Below are positions 51,797-61,613 of a stretch of DNA of 64,000 nt, one piece after another (within the stretch, counting starts at the first letter, position 1; every line of letters starts with the position of its first letter). The translations under genes were made by a program, and so were the position numbers. Under the pieces are notes generated by a model. It saw only the letters and a program-made list of their open reading frames with translations. It was not told the DNA's origin and did not search any database. Source of the stretch: Sungkyunkwania multivorans (lineage in GTDB: Bacteria > Bacteroidota > Bacteroidia > Flavobacteriales > Flavobacteriaceae); NCBI RefSeq assembly GCF_042675645.1, contig NZ_JBHTJH010000017.1:62001-126000 (forward strand), in the 5' to 3' direction.

Positions 51797-51841
51797 GCAG
51801 TATCAAAATAAGAAAGTAATAACCAAAAAAACCATAAACCC

Positions 51842-52363
51842 ATGAAACGTGTACTCTTTTTACTAGGGCATCTCAATGATATGGATATCGAGTGGATGAT
51901 GAATAACGGACATAAAGAAACCATAAAAAAAGGTGATGTTTTGATCCACAGGGATGAAGAAATAGAGAATCTTTATATCATTCTGTCTGGGGAACTTTCT
52001 ATTAGAGATGGCATTACCAACATCAATGAAATTGCTTCTGTAGGCCCAGGTGAAGTCTTGGGAGAAATGTCTTTCTTAGAGGCAAGGCCCCCCTCCGTAT
52101 CCGTCATCGCAACAGAAGTTTGTGAGATTTATGTGATCTCCAAGGCACTGATTACAAATCGTATGCAAATGGACCTTCAATTTAAAGCCAATTTCTATTA
52201 TGCCATGGCCCTATTTCTTTCTAATAGGCTACGTAAGACAACGGATCAGTTGGGTTTTGGTACCCCAGAAGAAACAGACCTCATTGATATCAACGTATTG
52301 GATGGGGTCGCACGAGCTGGAGCACGATTCAGCCAAATTCTAAAGAAATTCTCTGAAGTATAA
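51842..52363 (+). CDS. Cyclic-nucleotide-binding-fold protein without DNA-binding domain
   Basis: A 173-residue protein holding one cNMP-binding beta-roll (about 15-130) and a C-terminal helical tail. The pocket region reads GEVLGEMSFLEARPPSVSV. The GE pair of the phosphate-binding cassette is present, but Pro replaces the Arg that binds the cyclic phosphate, with an Arg two residues earlier. Binding of cAMP is therefore plausible but uncertain. It is the first gene of the export operon, before TolC, and two adenylate cyclases lie in the same island. It may pass a cAMP signal to the exporter. Confidence 0.87.
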   Translation: MKRVLFLLGHLNDMDIEWMMNNGHKETIKKGDVLIHRDEEIENLYIILSGELSIRDGITNINEIASVGPGEVLGEMSFLEARPPSVSVIATEVCEIYVISKALITNRMQMDLQFKANFYYAMALFLSNRLRKTTDQLGFGTPEETDLIDINVLDGVARAGARFSQILKKFSEV

Positions 52364-52375
52364 GCAACGTACAAT

Positions 52376-53953
52376 ATGAGAGCTAAAGAAAACACTCTTT
52401 CTTATTTATTTTTAAGCTTCTTTTTGGCCATTTTTAATTCATTTGGACAAAACCACATTAGTGGCACACTGGAAGCACTTTCGATATTGACCATTGAAGA
52501 AAGCCCGATCATAAGATCCAATAGATTACAAATTGACCGTTCAATGGCAAATTTCAGAGCGCAGCAAAGCTCTTTTGATTACCAACTCTCTTCGGGAGTA
52601 AACGTAAGGAAAGATAGGCTTACACTTTTTGATGCCGATCCCCGAAAACAACTTCTTTCTAGCAGATTGGAGACAAATAACACTGGGATTTCATTAGGGT
52701 TACAAAAAAAATTCCGAACCGGCCTCATCGCAAATATCAGTACAGATTATTCTAAACGTTCAGATAATCTCCCCCTAAATAGGTTCAATGAAAACGTAGA
52801 GGCAAACATCCCAGAACATGCCACGTCCGCAACACTTTCCTTAACACAACCCCTATTGCGCGGAAATGGCCTTAAGGTGACCACTGCCTTTGAAAAGGCA
52901 GCAGCCTTAGACATAAAGAGTGCCAATGAGAATTTCAAATTGAATAGCGCATTTGAAGTATTACAAATGGGCAACGCTTATTGGCAATACCTGGCCGCCT
53001 TTAAAAACCTAGAGGTCTTCAAAGAAAATGAAGATCGCGTTCGCCATGTATTGGAAATAACCGAAGAATTGGTAAAAGCCGATAAAAAACCAGCCAGTGA
53101 CCTCTTTCAAATAAAAGCCGATCTCGCCGAGCAAGAACGCCAAACCACTGTCGCAAAACAAAATCTATACAACGCAAGGCTCAACCTAGGTAGGGTCATT
53201 GGAATTAAGGAAGCCGAAAGTAAAAGCATCAACGACCCGATAGACGACTTTCCAACCATCCTAGCGTCTCAATTCTCTGAGGATAATGATATCTCTGATT
53301 TCTTAGAACTGGCACGAAATCATCGAACAGACATCAAAGCACTTGCCAATACAAAAGAAGGTTTAGTCCTTCAAGTACATGCTTCAAAAAATGGTGTTCT
53401 ACCACGATTGGATATTACGGGTTCTTTAACCTACGGCGGCGCAGCAACAAATGGAGGGTTGGAGCAAGTATTCAATGCACTTGGAAACAGGCAAGGACGA
53501 AACAACACTATCGTTTTAGGGCTTACGTTCTCATTTCCAGTGAACAACAACCGTGCTAAAGCAGATTTAGCGTTGAGTAAAATTGCGCTATCAAATCAAA
53601 ATATTGCGTACGATAACCTTATCCGAAACATAGATATAAATGTAAGTCAGGCATACAACAACTTAAACAATAGTGTACAGGTCCTAGAGAAAGCGACTCA
53701 GACATTGGCCTATTACCAACAAGTATTTGATAATGAACAAACAAAATTTCAAAATGGACTTACCACTTTGTTAAATCTGATCTTATTCCAAGAGCGGTTA
53801 ACCTTTGCGCATTTAGAGTATTTGAGAGCACAACAAGAGTTTGCCCTGGCAATTCTCAACCTTCGCTTTGAGACTGGAACGCTCATTAAAACAGATCAAA
53901 ATACCATCCCAAAGAAAATTGACCGATCCATTTTTTACACTATTCCAAAATAA
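52376..53953 (+). CDS. TolC-family outer-membrane channel
   Basis: A 525-residue outer-membrane efflux protein with a signal peptide (about 1-25) and two OEP repeats rich in long coiled helices (for example ELVKADKKPASDLFQIKADLAEQE and the DNEQTKFQNGLTTLLNLI segment). It should form the outer-membrane tunnel for peptide export, working with the HlyD adaptor 21 bp downstream and the C39 ABC transporter. Length is normal for the family. Confidence 0.9.
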   Translation: MRAKENTLSYLFLSFFLAIFNSFGQNHISGTLEALSILTIEESPIIRSNRLQIDRSMANFRAQQSSFDYQLSSGVNVRKDRLTLFDADPRKQLLSSRLETNNTGISLGLQKKFRTGLIANISTDYSKRSDNLPLNRFNENVEANIPEHATSATLSLTQPLLRGNGLKVTTAFEKAAALDIKSANENFKLNSAFEVLQMGNAYWQYLAAFKNLEVFKENEDRVRHVLEITEELVKADKKPASDLFQIKADLAEQERQTTVAKQNLYNARLNLGRVIGIKEAESKSINDPIDDFPTILASQFSEDNDISDFLELARNHRTDIKALANTKEGLVLQVHASKNGVLPRLDITGSLTYGGAATNGGLEQVFNALGNRQGRNNTIVLGLTFSFPVNNNRAKADLALSKIALSNQNIAYDNLIRNIDINVSQAYNNLNNSVQVLEKATQTLAYYQQVFDNEQTKFQNGLTTLLNLILFQERLTFAHLEYLRAQQEFALAILNLRFETGTLIKTDQNTIPKKIDRSIFYTIPK

Positions 53954-53974
53954 AAAATTAAACAAAATAAAGAT

Positions 53975-55234
53975 ATGCCTCCTACATTTTTTAGAAAAGC
54001 TGCATTAGAAAAACTCTCGACACCCGAGAAATTAGACCAACTGATAAAAGTAACAGGGCCAAGGTCTTGGATTGGACTCACAACCATAGCTATTATTTTA
54101 ACGACCGCTATCGCATGGTCATTTTGGGGACATGTAAAAACCAAACTCAATGTGGTTGGGGTTCTTCTAGGGGGGGAGATTCATGAGGTCGTCTCCACCG
54201 CTCAAGGTCAATTGATCGATCTAAAAGTTACTATTGGTGATATCGTAGAAAGCGGTGATGTCATAGCAACTATAGAACAACCACAATTGTCGCAACAGAT
54301 TGAAGAAGCCAGGGCTCTTTTGTCCGAACGCCAATTTGAATTGGCCCAACTAACGTCGTTTGGGTCACAAGAAAGCAAGCTACAAAGTGAATTTCTTTCT
54401 CAGCAACGCAACAGTATCCAATTACAAATCAAGACCCAACAAAAAGCACTAACGTTTCTAAACAATCAGCTAAAAACCGAAAAGGATCTGCAGGCAAAAG
54501 GGTTGATCACAACTGTACAAGTAGTAAATACCGAACAGCAAATTGAGAATGCCCAAAATCAAATAGAAAGTCTGAAGGCACAGATGGCCCAGACCTCTTC
54601 ACAAAAGCTAAACCTTGACTTCGATTCAGATCAGAAAAGAACTCTTTTGCAGCAGCGTATTGCAAAAGCCGAAAGGGCGCTGGAGCAATTGATAGAGCGT
54701 TTTGATATTCAATCCAATATCACTTCTCCTTATGACGGCGAGGTTGTTGAAGTACTTACCGATACCGGAATCATCGTAGGTCAAGGCACTCCATTATTCA
54801 AGCTGAAAAACCAAAACGATGCTGCAGATAATCTGCGCGGGGTACTCTACATTCCTTCGCAGGATGGTAAAAAGATCAAAGTGGGCATGGAAGCACTGGT
54901 GGCGCCATCTACGGTCCAACCTCAGGATTTTGGCTTCATGAAGGCAAAGGTGACCTACGTTTCTGATTTTCCCATCACACAAAAAGGAATGATGACCTCT
55001 GTAAAGAACGATCAAATAGTTCAGGGATTCATCGGGATGGGCGCTCCTTTCGAAGTGCATGTCAAATTTGAAAAAGATAATGAAGCCTACAGTGGATTCC
55101 GATGGACATCAGCACAAGGTCCTAAAGTATTTATCAATGAAGGCACCTCTTGTATCGGAAAAATTACAGTCAAATCAGAGGCGCCTATCACCATTGTCAT
55201 CCCCGCTTTACGAAAATTCTTTGACCTCTACTAA
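53975..55234 (+). CDS. HlyD-family adaptor of NHLP peptide export
   Basis: A 419-residue membrane-fusion protein with one N-terminal membrane segment (about 30-52, WIGLTTIAIILTTAIAWSFW), a biotinyl-lipoyl-like half (VVSTAQGQLIDLKVTIGD), a long coiled hairpin (about 105-235) and the second lipoyl half followed by a beta-barrel (ITSPYDGEVVEVLTDTG). The N-terminal segment before the membrane (FRKAALEKLSTPEKLDQ) is characteristic of the NHLP-system HlyD group (TIGR03794 type). It links the ABC transporters to TolC. Confidence 0.9.
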   Translation: MPPTFFRKAALEKLSTPEKLDQLIKVTGPRSWIGLTTIAIILTTAIAWSFWGHVKTKLNVVGVLLGGEIHEVVSTAQGQLIDLKVTIGDIVESGDVIATIEQPQLSQQIEEARALLSERQFELAQLTSFGSQESKLQSEFLSQQRNSIQLQIKTQQKALTFLNNQLKTEKDLQAKGLITTVQVVNTEQQIENAQNQIESLKAQMAQTSSQKLNLDFDSDQKRTLLQQRIAKAERALEQLIERFDIQSNITSPYDGEVVEVLTDTGIIVGQGTPLFKLKNQNDAADNLRGVLYIPSQDGKKIKVGMEALVAPSTVQPQDFGFMKAKVTYVSDFPITQKGMMTSVKNDQIVQGFIGMGAPFEVHVKFEKDNEAYSGFRWTSAQGPKVFINEGTSCIGKITVKSEAPITIVIPALRKFFDLY

Positions 55235-55251
55235 CATATATAAACGACAAA

Positions 55252-57498
55252 ATGATAGCAAACATCCTTAAAATACATCAAAAGAATAGACCAGTAAAAA
55301 CTCCTACAGTACTTCAAATGGAAGGAGTTGAATGCGGGGCTGCAGCATTAAGCATCATGTTAGGCTATTTTGGGAAGTTTGTTCCTTTAGAAAAGCTCCG
55401 TGTCTCCTGTGGTGTCTCACGAGACGGGCTAAAGGCTACAAATATCCTAAGGGCTGCAAGAGAATATGGTCTAGACGCCAAGGGATATGCCAAGTCCATT
55501 GAGAAGCTTAAGGAAGTAAAAATGCCTGCAATCATTTTTTGGAACTTTAATCATTTTTTGGTCATAGAAGGCTTTACGAAAGACAGAGTCTATCTAAGTG
55601 ACCCAGCTCAAGGCAGGTACTATGTGAGCCATCAAGAATTCGATGATGCCTTTACAGGAGTTGTAATGACATTTGAACCTAATGAAAAGTTTCAAAGGGG
55701 GAATGAGAAAAAAGGACTTATCCCATCATTGGCTACAAGGATCTCCAGTTCTCAACTTAGCGTAGTATTCATTGTATTGGCTAGTCTTTTTCTCGTGATT
55801 CCTGGGCTGGTAATTCCTTCATTTACGCAGGTTTTCATTGATAAATACCTGGTAAATCAGGTAACGGGTTTCGTGATGCCTCTACTGCTTATAATGGGTG
55901 GTATATTACTTATCAATGCTGCAACCATCTATATTCAGCAATATTATTTATTACGCCTAGAAACTAAGCTAGCTCTGGCAACATCAAGTAAATTCTTATG
56001 GCATGTTTTTCATCTACCTATCTCCTTCTTCACACAACGTCATAGTGGCGAAATTGGAAGCAGGGTGAGTCTAAATGATAAAGTAGCACAGCTTTTGAGT
56101 GGCGAACTGGCAAACGCGGCACTTAATGCCATTGTGGTTATTTTTTACGCGCTTTTAATGCTTTCGTATGACCCTTTATTAACATCAATAGGTGTTGTCA
56201 TGGCTGCAATCAATGTATTGGCATTACGGTTTGTTTCTAGGGCACGAAAAGATGGGAATCGTCGTTTGATCAACGAAAATGGGAAACTACTTGGCACCAC
56301 GACATCCGGAATAAGTATGATCGAAACCTTAAAGGCTTCAGGTAGGGAAAATGACTTTTTCATGAACTGGTCGGGATACTTGGCCAAAGTAATCAATGCA
56401 CAACAAGAACTGGGTTGGCTAACCACAAAGTTAAATATCATACCCCCTTTGCTGATGTCCTTGAACACCAGTATTATTTTGGGAGTTGGTGCCATGAGAG
56501 TGATGGATGGTCAGATGACCTTAGGGATGCTGGTGGCCTTTTTATATCTGATGAACAATTTTATGGGACCAGTTAATCAATTGGTCACTGTTGGGAGTCT
56601 GCTTCAAGAGACAGAGGGAGATATGGGGCGAATAGATGATGTATTGAACTATGAGACATCCGATGAGTTCCAGCAGCAAGAAACCAATAATTCCCGACTC
56701 AACATCAATGAAAATTTTTCAAGACATAACAACATTTCTAAAGATAGCAATCAGGAAAATCCGATTATCACAGATAAACTAAATGGTCACCTAGAGATAA
56801 AGAATCTTTCGTTTGGATATAGTAAAGTGATGCCTGCCCTTATCGCAGATTTTAATTTACGAATAAAGCCTGGAAGTAGAGTTGCGCTGGTTGGCGGATC
56901 AGGAAGTGGTAAGTCAACCATTGCTCGTTTGGTCGCAGGACTTTATGAGCCTTGGGAAGGAGACATCCTATTTGACGATGTATCGCGAAAAGATATTCCA
57001 CGACATGTAATTAATGAATCTGTAGCCGTTATCGATCAAGAAGTATTAATGTTCAATGGTACCATTCAAGAAAATATCTCATTTTGGAATGATCAAGTAC
57101 CAGAAAGCCTAGTCATCCTTTCTGCTCGCGATGCCGAGATACACGATACCATTGCATCTAGGGCCAATGCCTATGAAGGTGAAGTAACAGAACGAGGCGC
57201 GAATTTTAGTGGAGGGCAGCGTCAACGGCTCGAAATAGCAAGAGCACTTACCCTCAATCCTTCCATTCTAATTATGGATGAGGCGACAAGTGCATTAGAC
57301 CCAAAATCAGAAAAATTAGTGATGGACAATATAAAACGAAGAGGGTGTACATGTCTTATCGTTGCCCATCGCTTAAGTACCATTAAGGATTGTGATGAGA
57401 TCATTGTCCTAAAGTTTGGAAAGATAGTAGAACGTGGTTCACATACTGAACTTATGGAGAAAAATGGGCTTTATGCCGATTTGATAAGCGCTAAATAG
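55252..57498 (+). CDS. NHLP-type C39 peptidase/permease/ATPase ABC transporter
   Basis: A 748-residue exporter that cuts leaders after GG and moves the core out of the cytosol. C39 peptidase (about 15-140): Cys28 in VECGAAAL, His100 in NFNHFLV and Asp116 in LSDPAQG form the complete triad. Six membrane segments span about 165-450. The ATPase (about 510-748) has GGSGSGKST, FSGGQRQR and LIMDEATSALD. It belongs to the NHLP-system group (TIGR03796 type). It should serve the precursors at 44448-50412 and perhaps the short GG peptides. Confidence 0.94.
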   Translation: MIANILKIHQKNRPVKTPTVLQMEGVECGAAALSIMLGYFGKFVPLEKLRVSCGVSRDGLKATNILRAAREYGLDAKGYAKSIEKLKEVKMPAIIFWNFNHFLVIEGFTKDRVYLSDPAQGRYYVSHQEFDDAFTGVVMTFEPNEKFQRGNEKKGLIPSLATRISSSQLSVVFIVLASLFLVIPGLVIPSFTQVFIDKYLVNQVTGFVMPLLLIMGGILLINAATIYIQQYYLLRLETKLALATSSKFLWHVFHLPISFFTQRHSGEIGSRVSLNDKVAQLLSGELANAALNAIVVIFYALLMLSYDPLLTSIGVVMAAINVLALRFVSRARKDGNRRLINENGKLLGTTTSGISMIETLKASGRENDFFMNWSGYLAKVINAQQELGWLTTKLNIIPPLLMSLNTSIILGVGAMRVMDGQMTLGMLVAFLYLMNNFMGPVNQLVTVGSLLQETEGDMGRIDDVLNYETSDEFQQQETNNSRLNINENFSRHNNISKDSNQENPIITDKLNGHLEIKNLSFGYSKVMPALIADFNLRIKPGSRVALVGGSGSGKSTIARLVAGLYEPWEGDILFDDVSRKDIPRHVINESVAVIDQEVLMFNGTIQENISFWNDQVPESLVILSARDAEIHDTIASRANAYEGEVTERGANFSGGQRQRLEIARALTLNPSILIMDEATSALDPKSEKLVMDNIKRRGCTCLIVAHRLSTIKDCDEIIVLKFGKIVERGSHTELMEKNGLYADLISAK

Positions 57499-57507
57499 AA
57501 CGAGGAT

Positions 57508-60429
57508 ATGTCAGATCAAAAAAAAATACATCTAGGGGCCAACAAATCGATAATCTTAGATTCCCATGAAAAATTTTGGATGGTCATCAATGGAGAGGTT
57601 GATGTTTTCTATGTCGAAGTATCCATAGATGGAAGCTATAAAAGTAGATTGCACCATCTTTGTCGAGTAAAAAAGGGTGCCCTTCTGTTTAGTTTATTAA
57701 CAGCACCTTTAGAAGAAGGTATAAAATTGTTGGCAACAAGTTCCGATGCCAAAATAATCGAGTTGAACAAAAACAAACTGATCCATATAGATCATATATT
57801 TTTACAATTCCATATCAATAATTGGATCACAACACTTTCTCAAAGGCTTCACCCTGGGAACATTCCTCGCCTATACACCTCATTGGATGAAAAAACCAGT
57901 GTCACTTTTAAAAAAGATGACATTGCATATCCATTTAAAGGAGTACAATGGTGTCGAATAACAGAGGGGAGTATTTCGAAATATGGTGATACGCAAATCC
58001 AAAATATAACGTCAGACTACCCCTATCCCTTTGCGATATGCAATCATTTATATATGAGAGCACTGGAAAAAGACACAAAGGTCGAGGTTCTGGACACAAG
58101 AGAGGTCCTTAAGGAGGAGATCTATTTTATGCTCTCATTAAATAATATCCAAGAGCATTTTTATTCAAGAATCATCGAAGATAAGAATTATCAAAAAAGC
58201 GCTGAGAACAAACGCTTAGATGACAAGATAAAAAGCGATGGACAAAAATTAAGCTCCATACTTTATGACTTGGGTGGCATCGTTTCCAGAGATAATTTCA
58301 GAAAGAGTTCTAAACTTCCATCTATTACTCACACAAGGCGCAGCAATTCTCTATTGGCGACATGTCAGATCATAGGTGATACCGTCGGATTTCGGTTCGA
58401 AGCCCCAACGTTTATGGAGTCCTATGAGAACAGTCTTACAAACCAACTATTTGCCATAGGACAGGCGTCCAATGTTCGTATACGAAAGGTAATCCTTCGG
58501 GGGACATGGTGGAAAGAAGAAAATGGGCATGTCCTTGCCTTTACAAAAGAAGGGAGAGAACCAGTTGCCTTAATTCAAAAAAACGGGACCTCTTATGATT
58601 ACAAAAATATAAGTGTGGCTGAAGGACGCACTGTAACTAAAGAGCTGGCAGACACGTTGGAACCTGTGGCCTACATGTTTTTCTTTGCTTTCGATGGGAA
58701 AATGAATACTATTCGAAAAATTTGGAATTTTACGATCAAAGGAATCAAAAGAGATTCAAAATATCTTGTCCTTGCTGCTTTTGCTGGAAGTCTATTAGGA
58801 TTATTAGTGCCGATTCTTTCTGGAGTCATGTTTGATGATGTAATACCGACAGCGGATAGAGGAATGTTATTCGAAGTCTTTGTTATAATGCTCATCATAG
58901 CATTCATTACTGCACTTTTGCAATTGGTGCAAGGTGTGTTGCAACTGCGAGTCGAAACTAAATCGAACATCAACTTACAGGGCGGTCTAATGGATCATTT
59001 ACTGCGCTTACCGGTATCCTTTTATAAGAGGTATTCAGCTGGAGACCTTACCAACAGGGCGCTTAGTGTAAACGTGATACGACAAATTTTGTCTAATACA
59101 GTAATGACAGCTATGCTTAGTGGTGCCTTTTCAGTCGTCAACTTAGGGCTTCTCTTTTATTACGACACCAGTTTGGCATGGATCGGTGTTGGACTCGCCG
59201 TCATAGCTATTCTATTTATAGCTGGTATCGGTTGGTTAAAATTAAAATATGATCGAGATATTTCTGATGAGCAAGGTAATATCCAAGGCTTTCTATTTGA
59301 GTTTCTCTCTGGAATCACTAAAATTAGAATCACGGGAGCAGAGAAACGTATATTTACACTTTGGGCCAGTAAGTTTTCTAAACTGAAGAAATTGGCCTTT
59401 AGGTCTGGTAGTTATCAGAATTATATCGAGGTCTTTAATGGTTCTTATCCATTAATGACCAAAGTATTCTTCTTTTCATTTATCTATTATACCGTCACCT
59501 CCGCAACCTCGGCGGAAACCGGACTTATTTCTGTTGGCGCGTTTATGGCTTTTATTAGTGCATTCAACCAATTCCTCAACGATTCGTTGAGAATGAGCAT
59601 GTCGTTGATCTCTTCATTAAACATAATTACACTCTATGAAAGGGTGAAACCCATTCTGGAGGAAACACCAGAATCCAGTGAAAATAGTCTCGATCCTGGA
59701 GAATTAAGTGGAGGAATCGAACTTAATTCGATTTCCTTTAGATATAACGAAGACCAGCCATTGGTCTTAAAAGATCTTTCTCTAAAAATCAATCCCGGAG
59801 AGATGGTCGCTTTTATAGGGCCATCAGGTTCTGGAAAATCTACGGTGATGAGAATCTTACTCGGTTTTGAAGAACCGGAAGCTGGTTCTGTGTACTATGA
59901 TGGAAATTCCTTTGATTCTATGAATAAAGATCTGGTAAGGAGACAAATCGGAGTTGTACTTCAAAATGGCGCATTAATGTCTGGTAGCATCTATAAAAAC
60001 ATTGTTGGTAATTCTGAACTTACCTTAGAAGATGCTTGGGAAGCTGCTAGAATGGCGGGGTTAGAGGAAGACATCAAACAAATGCCTATGGAAATGCACA
60101 CAGTAGTAAGCGAAGGCGGCGGCACCTTCTCCGGAGGGCAGCGTCAACGGTTAATGATCGCACGTGCCATCGCACATAAGCCCAGGTTATTATATATGGA
60201 CGAGGCCACAAGTGCTTTAGATAATCATACTCAAAATATTGTGTCTAAAAGCCTAGACAATTTACAAGCAACTAGAATAGTCATCGCCCATCGATTAAGT
60301 ACCATCATCAATGCAGATAAGATCTATGTCATGGATAATGGGTCTATTGTTCAATCCGGAACTTATGAAGAGCTAATGAAACAAGACGATGGTCTCTTTT
60401 CTAGACTGGCAAAAAGACAGATGGCATAA
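57508..60429 (+). CDS. Second NHLP-type ABC transporter with degenerate N-terminal domain
   Basis: A 973-residue ABC half-transporter of the NHLP type (TIGR03797 type), starting 9 bp after the peptidase transporter. Instead of C39 it has about 380 residues of other sequence: a cNMP/cupin-like beta-roll (about 1-95, with MVINGEVDVFYVE and HLCRVKKGALLFSLL) and a C39-like segment without catalytic residues (about 280-390). Six membrane segments (about 430-690) and an ATPase with GPSGSGKST, FSGGQRQR and LLYMDEATSALD follow. It probably forms a heterodimer with the 55252 protein. The N-terminal beta-roll may be a regulatory site. Confidence 0.9.
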   Translation: MSDQKKIHLGANKSIILDSHEKFWMVINGEVDVFYVEVSIDGSYKSRLHHLCRVKKGALLFSLLTAPLEEGIKLLATSSDAKIIELNKNKLIHIDHIFLQFHINNWITTLSQRLHPGNIPRLYTSLDEKTSVTFKKDDIAYPFKGVQWCRITEGSISKYGDTQIQNITSDYPYPFAICNHLYMRALEKDTKVEVLDTREVLKEEIYFMLSLNNIQEHFYSRIIEDKNYQKSAENKRLDDKIKSDGQKLSSILYDLGGIVSRDNFRKSSKLPSITHTRRSNSLLATCQIIGDTVGFRFEAPTFMESYENSLTNQLFAIGQASNVRIRKVILRGTWWKEENGHVLAFTKEGREPVALIQKNGTSYDYKNISVAEGRTVTKELADTLEPVAYMFFFAFDGKMNTIRKIWNFTIKGIKRDSKYLVLAAFAGSLLGLLVPILSGVMFDDVIPTADRGMLFEVFVIMLIIAFITALLQLVQGVLQLRVETKSNINLQGGLMDHLLRLPVSFYKRYSAGDLTNRALSVNVIRQILSNTVMTAMLSGAFSVVNLGLLFYYDTSLAWIGVGLAVIAILFIAGIGWLKLKYDRDISDEQGNIQGFLFEFLSGITKIRITGAEKRIFTLWASKFSKLKKLAFRSGSYQNYIEVFNGSYPLMTKVFFFSFIYYTVTSATSAETGLISVGAFMAFISAFNQFLNDSLRMSMSLISSLNIITLYERVKPILEETPESSENSLDPGELSGGIELNSISFRYNEDQPLVLKDLSLKINPGEMVAFIGPSGSGKSTVMRILLGFEEPEAGSVYYDGNSFDSMNKDLVRRQIGVVLQNGALMSGSIYKNIVGNSELTLEDAWEAARMAGLEEDIKQMPMEMHTVVSEGGGTFSGGQRQRLMIARAIAHKPRLLYMDEATSALDNHTQNIVSKSLDNLQATRIVIAHRLSTIINADKIYVMDNGSIVQSGTYEELMKQDDGLFSRLAKRQMA

Positions 60430-60440
60430 TCAAAAAAACG

Positions 60441-61613
60441 ATGATCAGCGACTTTTCAAAATACGATATCATCAATGGCTTAACCGATGATGCTAAAGTC
60501 ATAAATGAACTATCGTCATACACTAAGAACACATTTTCTAGCAGATGGCATTCAGTCCATTCATATAGAGAACCCCTTCCAGATGAGCCGTATGTCTCAA
60601 CTTGGATGAACTACTACAATCAATCTAAGCAAATAGGTGTGTATGAGACTTTAAAATCTCATCTTATTCAATTTCGATTCCCCATTCTCAAAGATATTAG
60701 TCAAACACAGGCGTATAAAGATGCCACGCTTAGGGGAAAATGTACCAGAAATATGCCCTCTGCATCTGGACTTAAGTTAGAGAATCCTAATGCACTAACC
60801 CTAAAAATTCATCGAAGCATAGCAGGAAAAATCCCCGTGCTTATTGTCACAAATGATGAAGATTTTGTCTCAATTGTTAGAGCACTCTCTTGTAAGAACG
60901 AACCAATGACTATTCCAAAATCTATGGGAGCAGCAATGATCAGTGGCTTGAGTAACTGGAGTAGAATACATTGCCTGAGAAAGAAATGGATAGGAAAAAA
61001 CCCTTTTGGAAATTGGAATAGAGCGTTTTCGAAATACATTATCCCAAACACCTCGCTATATCAGGATAAGCTTATTGTTTTGAGTAAAAAAGATTATAGT
61101 GGGCTCAACGCTCATGCTCTTCAACTATCACCTCAGAAATGGAAAACATGTTCATTGACCATAAGACTAGAACACGAGTGTGCACATTTCTTCACACAAC
61201 GGTATTTTGGAAGTATGGCCAATAATATGCATGACGAATTAATTGCAGATTATGCAGGAATAAGCAAAGTATGCGGAAGATTTGACCCAAACTGGTTCTT
61301 AAGCTTCATTGGTTTAGAGAATTATCCGAAATATAGGTCTGGTGCACGATTAGAAAATTATTTGGGAGATCCTCCCCTTTCTAATGAAGCATTTGACATC
61401 CTAAAAGTTATTATTAAAAAAGCAACGATCAATGTTGCAAAATTTGACGAAAAATGCAATGCCCGGTCATTTCCGGATAAAATTACTGACCGCTTACTAA
61501 CACTTTGCGCATTCGACCTATTAGAAATGGCGTCCGTCGATGGTCCAAAAAAGTTATGGTCCTACCACACGAATAATTATGAGCGTAAATTGAAAAGTAC
61601 AACAAAACTATAA
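60441..61613 (+). CDS. Unrecognised protein with a HExxH zinc-site motif
   Basis: A 390-residue protein with no signal peptide or membrane segment, 11 bp after the second ABC transporter. The region around residue 245 reads RLEHECAHFFTQRYFG, with the HExxH motif His245-Glu246-His249, and 17 residues later DELIADYAG gives Glu266 as a possible third zinc ligand, a gluzincin-like layout. I cannot name a family. Its place in the export operon, where no modification enzyme is seen, makes it the main candidate for processing of precursors (second leader cut or core trimming), but it could also be an inactive scaffold. Confidence 0.75.
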   Translation: MISDFSKYDIINGLTDDAKVINELSSYTKNTFSSRWHSVHSYREPLPDEPYVSTWMNYYNQSKQIGVYETLKSHLIQFRFPILKDISQTQAYKDATLRGKCTRNMPSASGLKLENPNALTLKIHRSIAGKIPVLIVTNDEDFVSIVRALSCKNEPMTIPKSMGAAMISGLSNWSRIHCLRKKWIGKNPFGNWNRAFSKYIIPNTSLYQDKLIVLSKKDYSGLNAHALQLSPQKWKTCSLTIRLEHECAHFFTQRYFGSMANNMHDELIADYAGISKVCGRFDPNWFLSFIGLENYPKYRSGARLENYLGDPPLSNEAFDILKVIIKKATINVAKFDEKCNARSFPDKITDRLLTLCAFDLLEMASVDGPKKLWSYHTNNYERKLKSTTKL

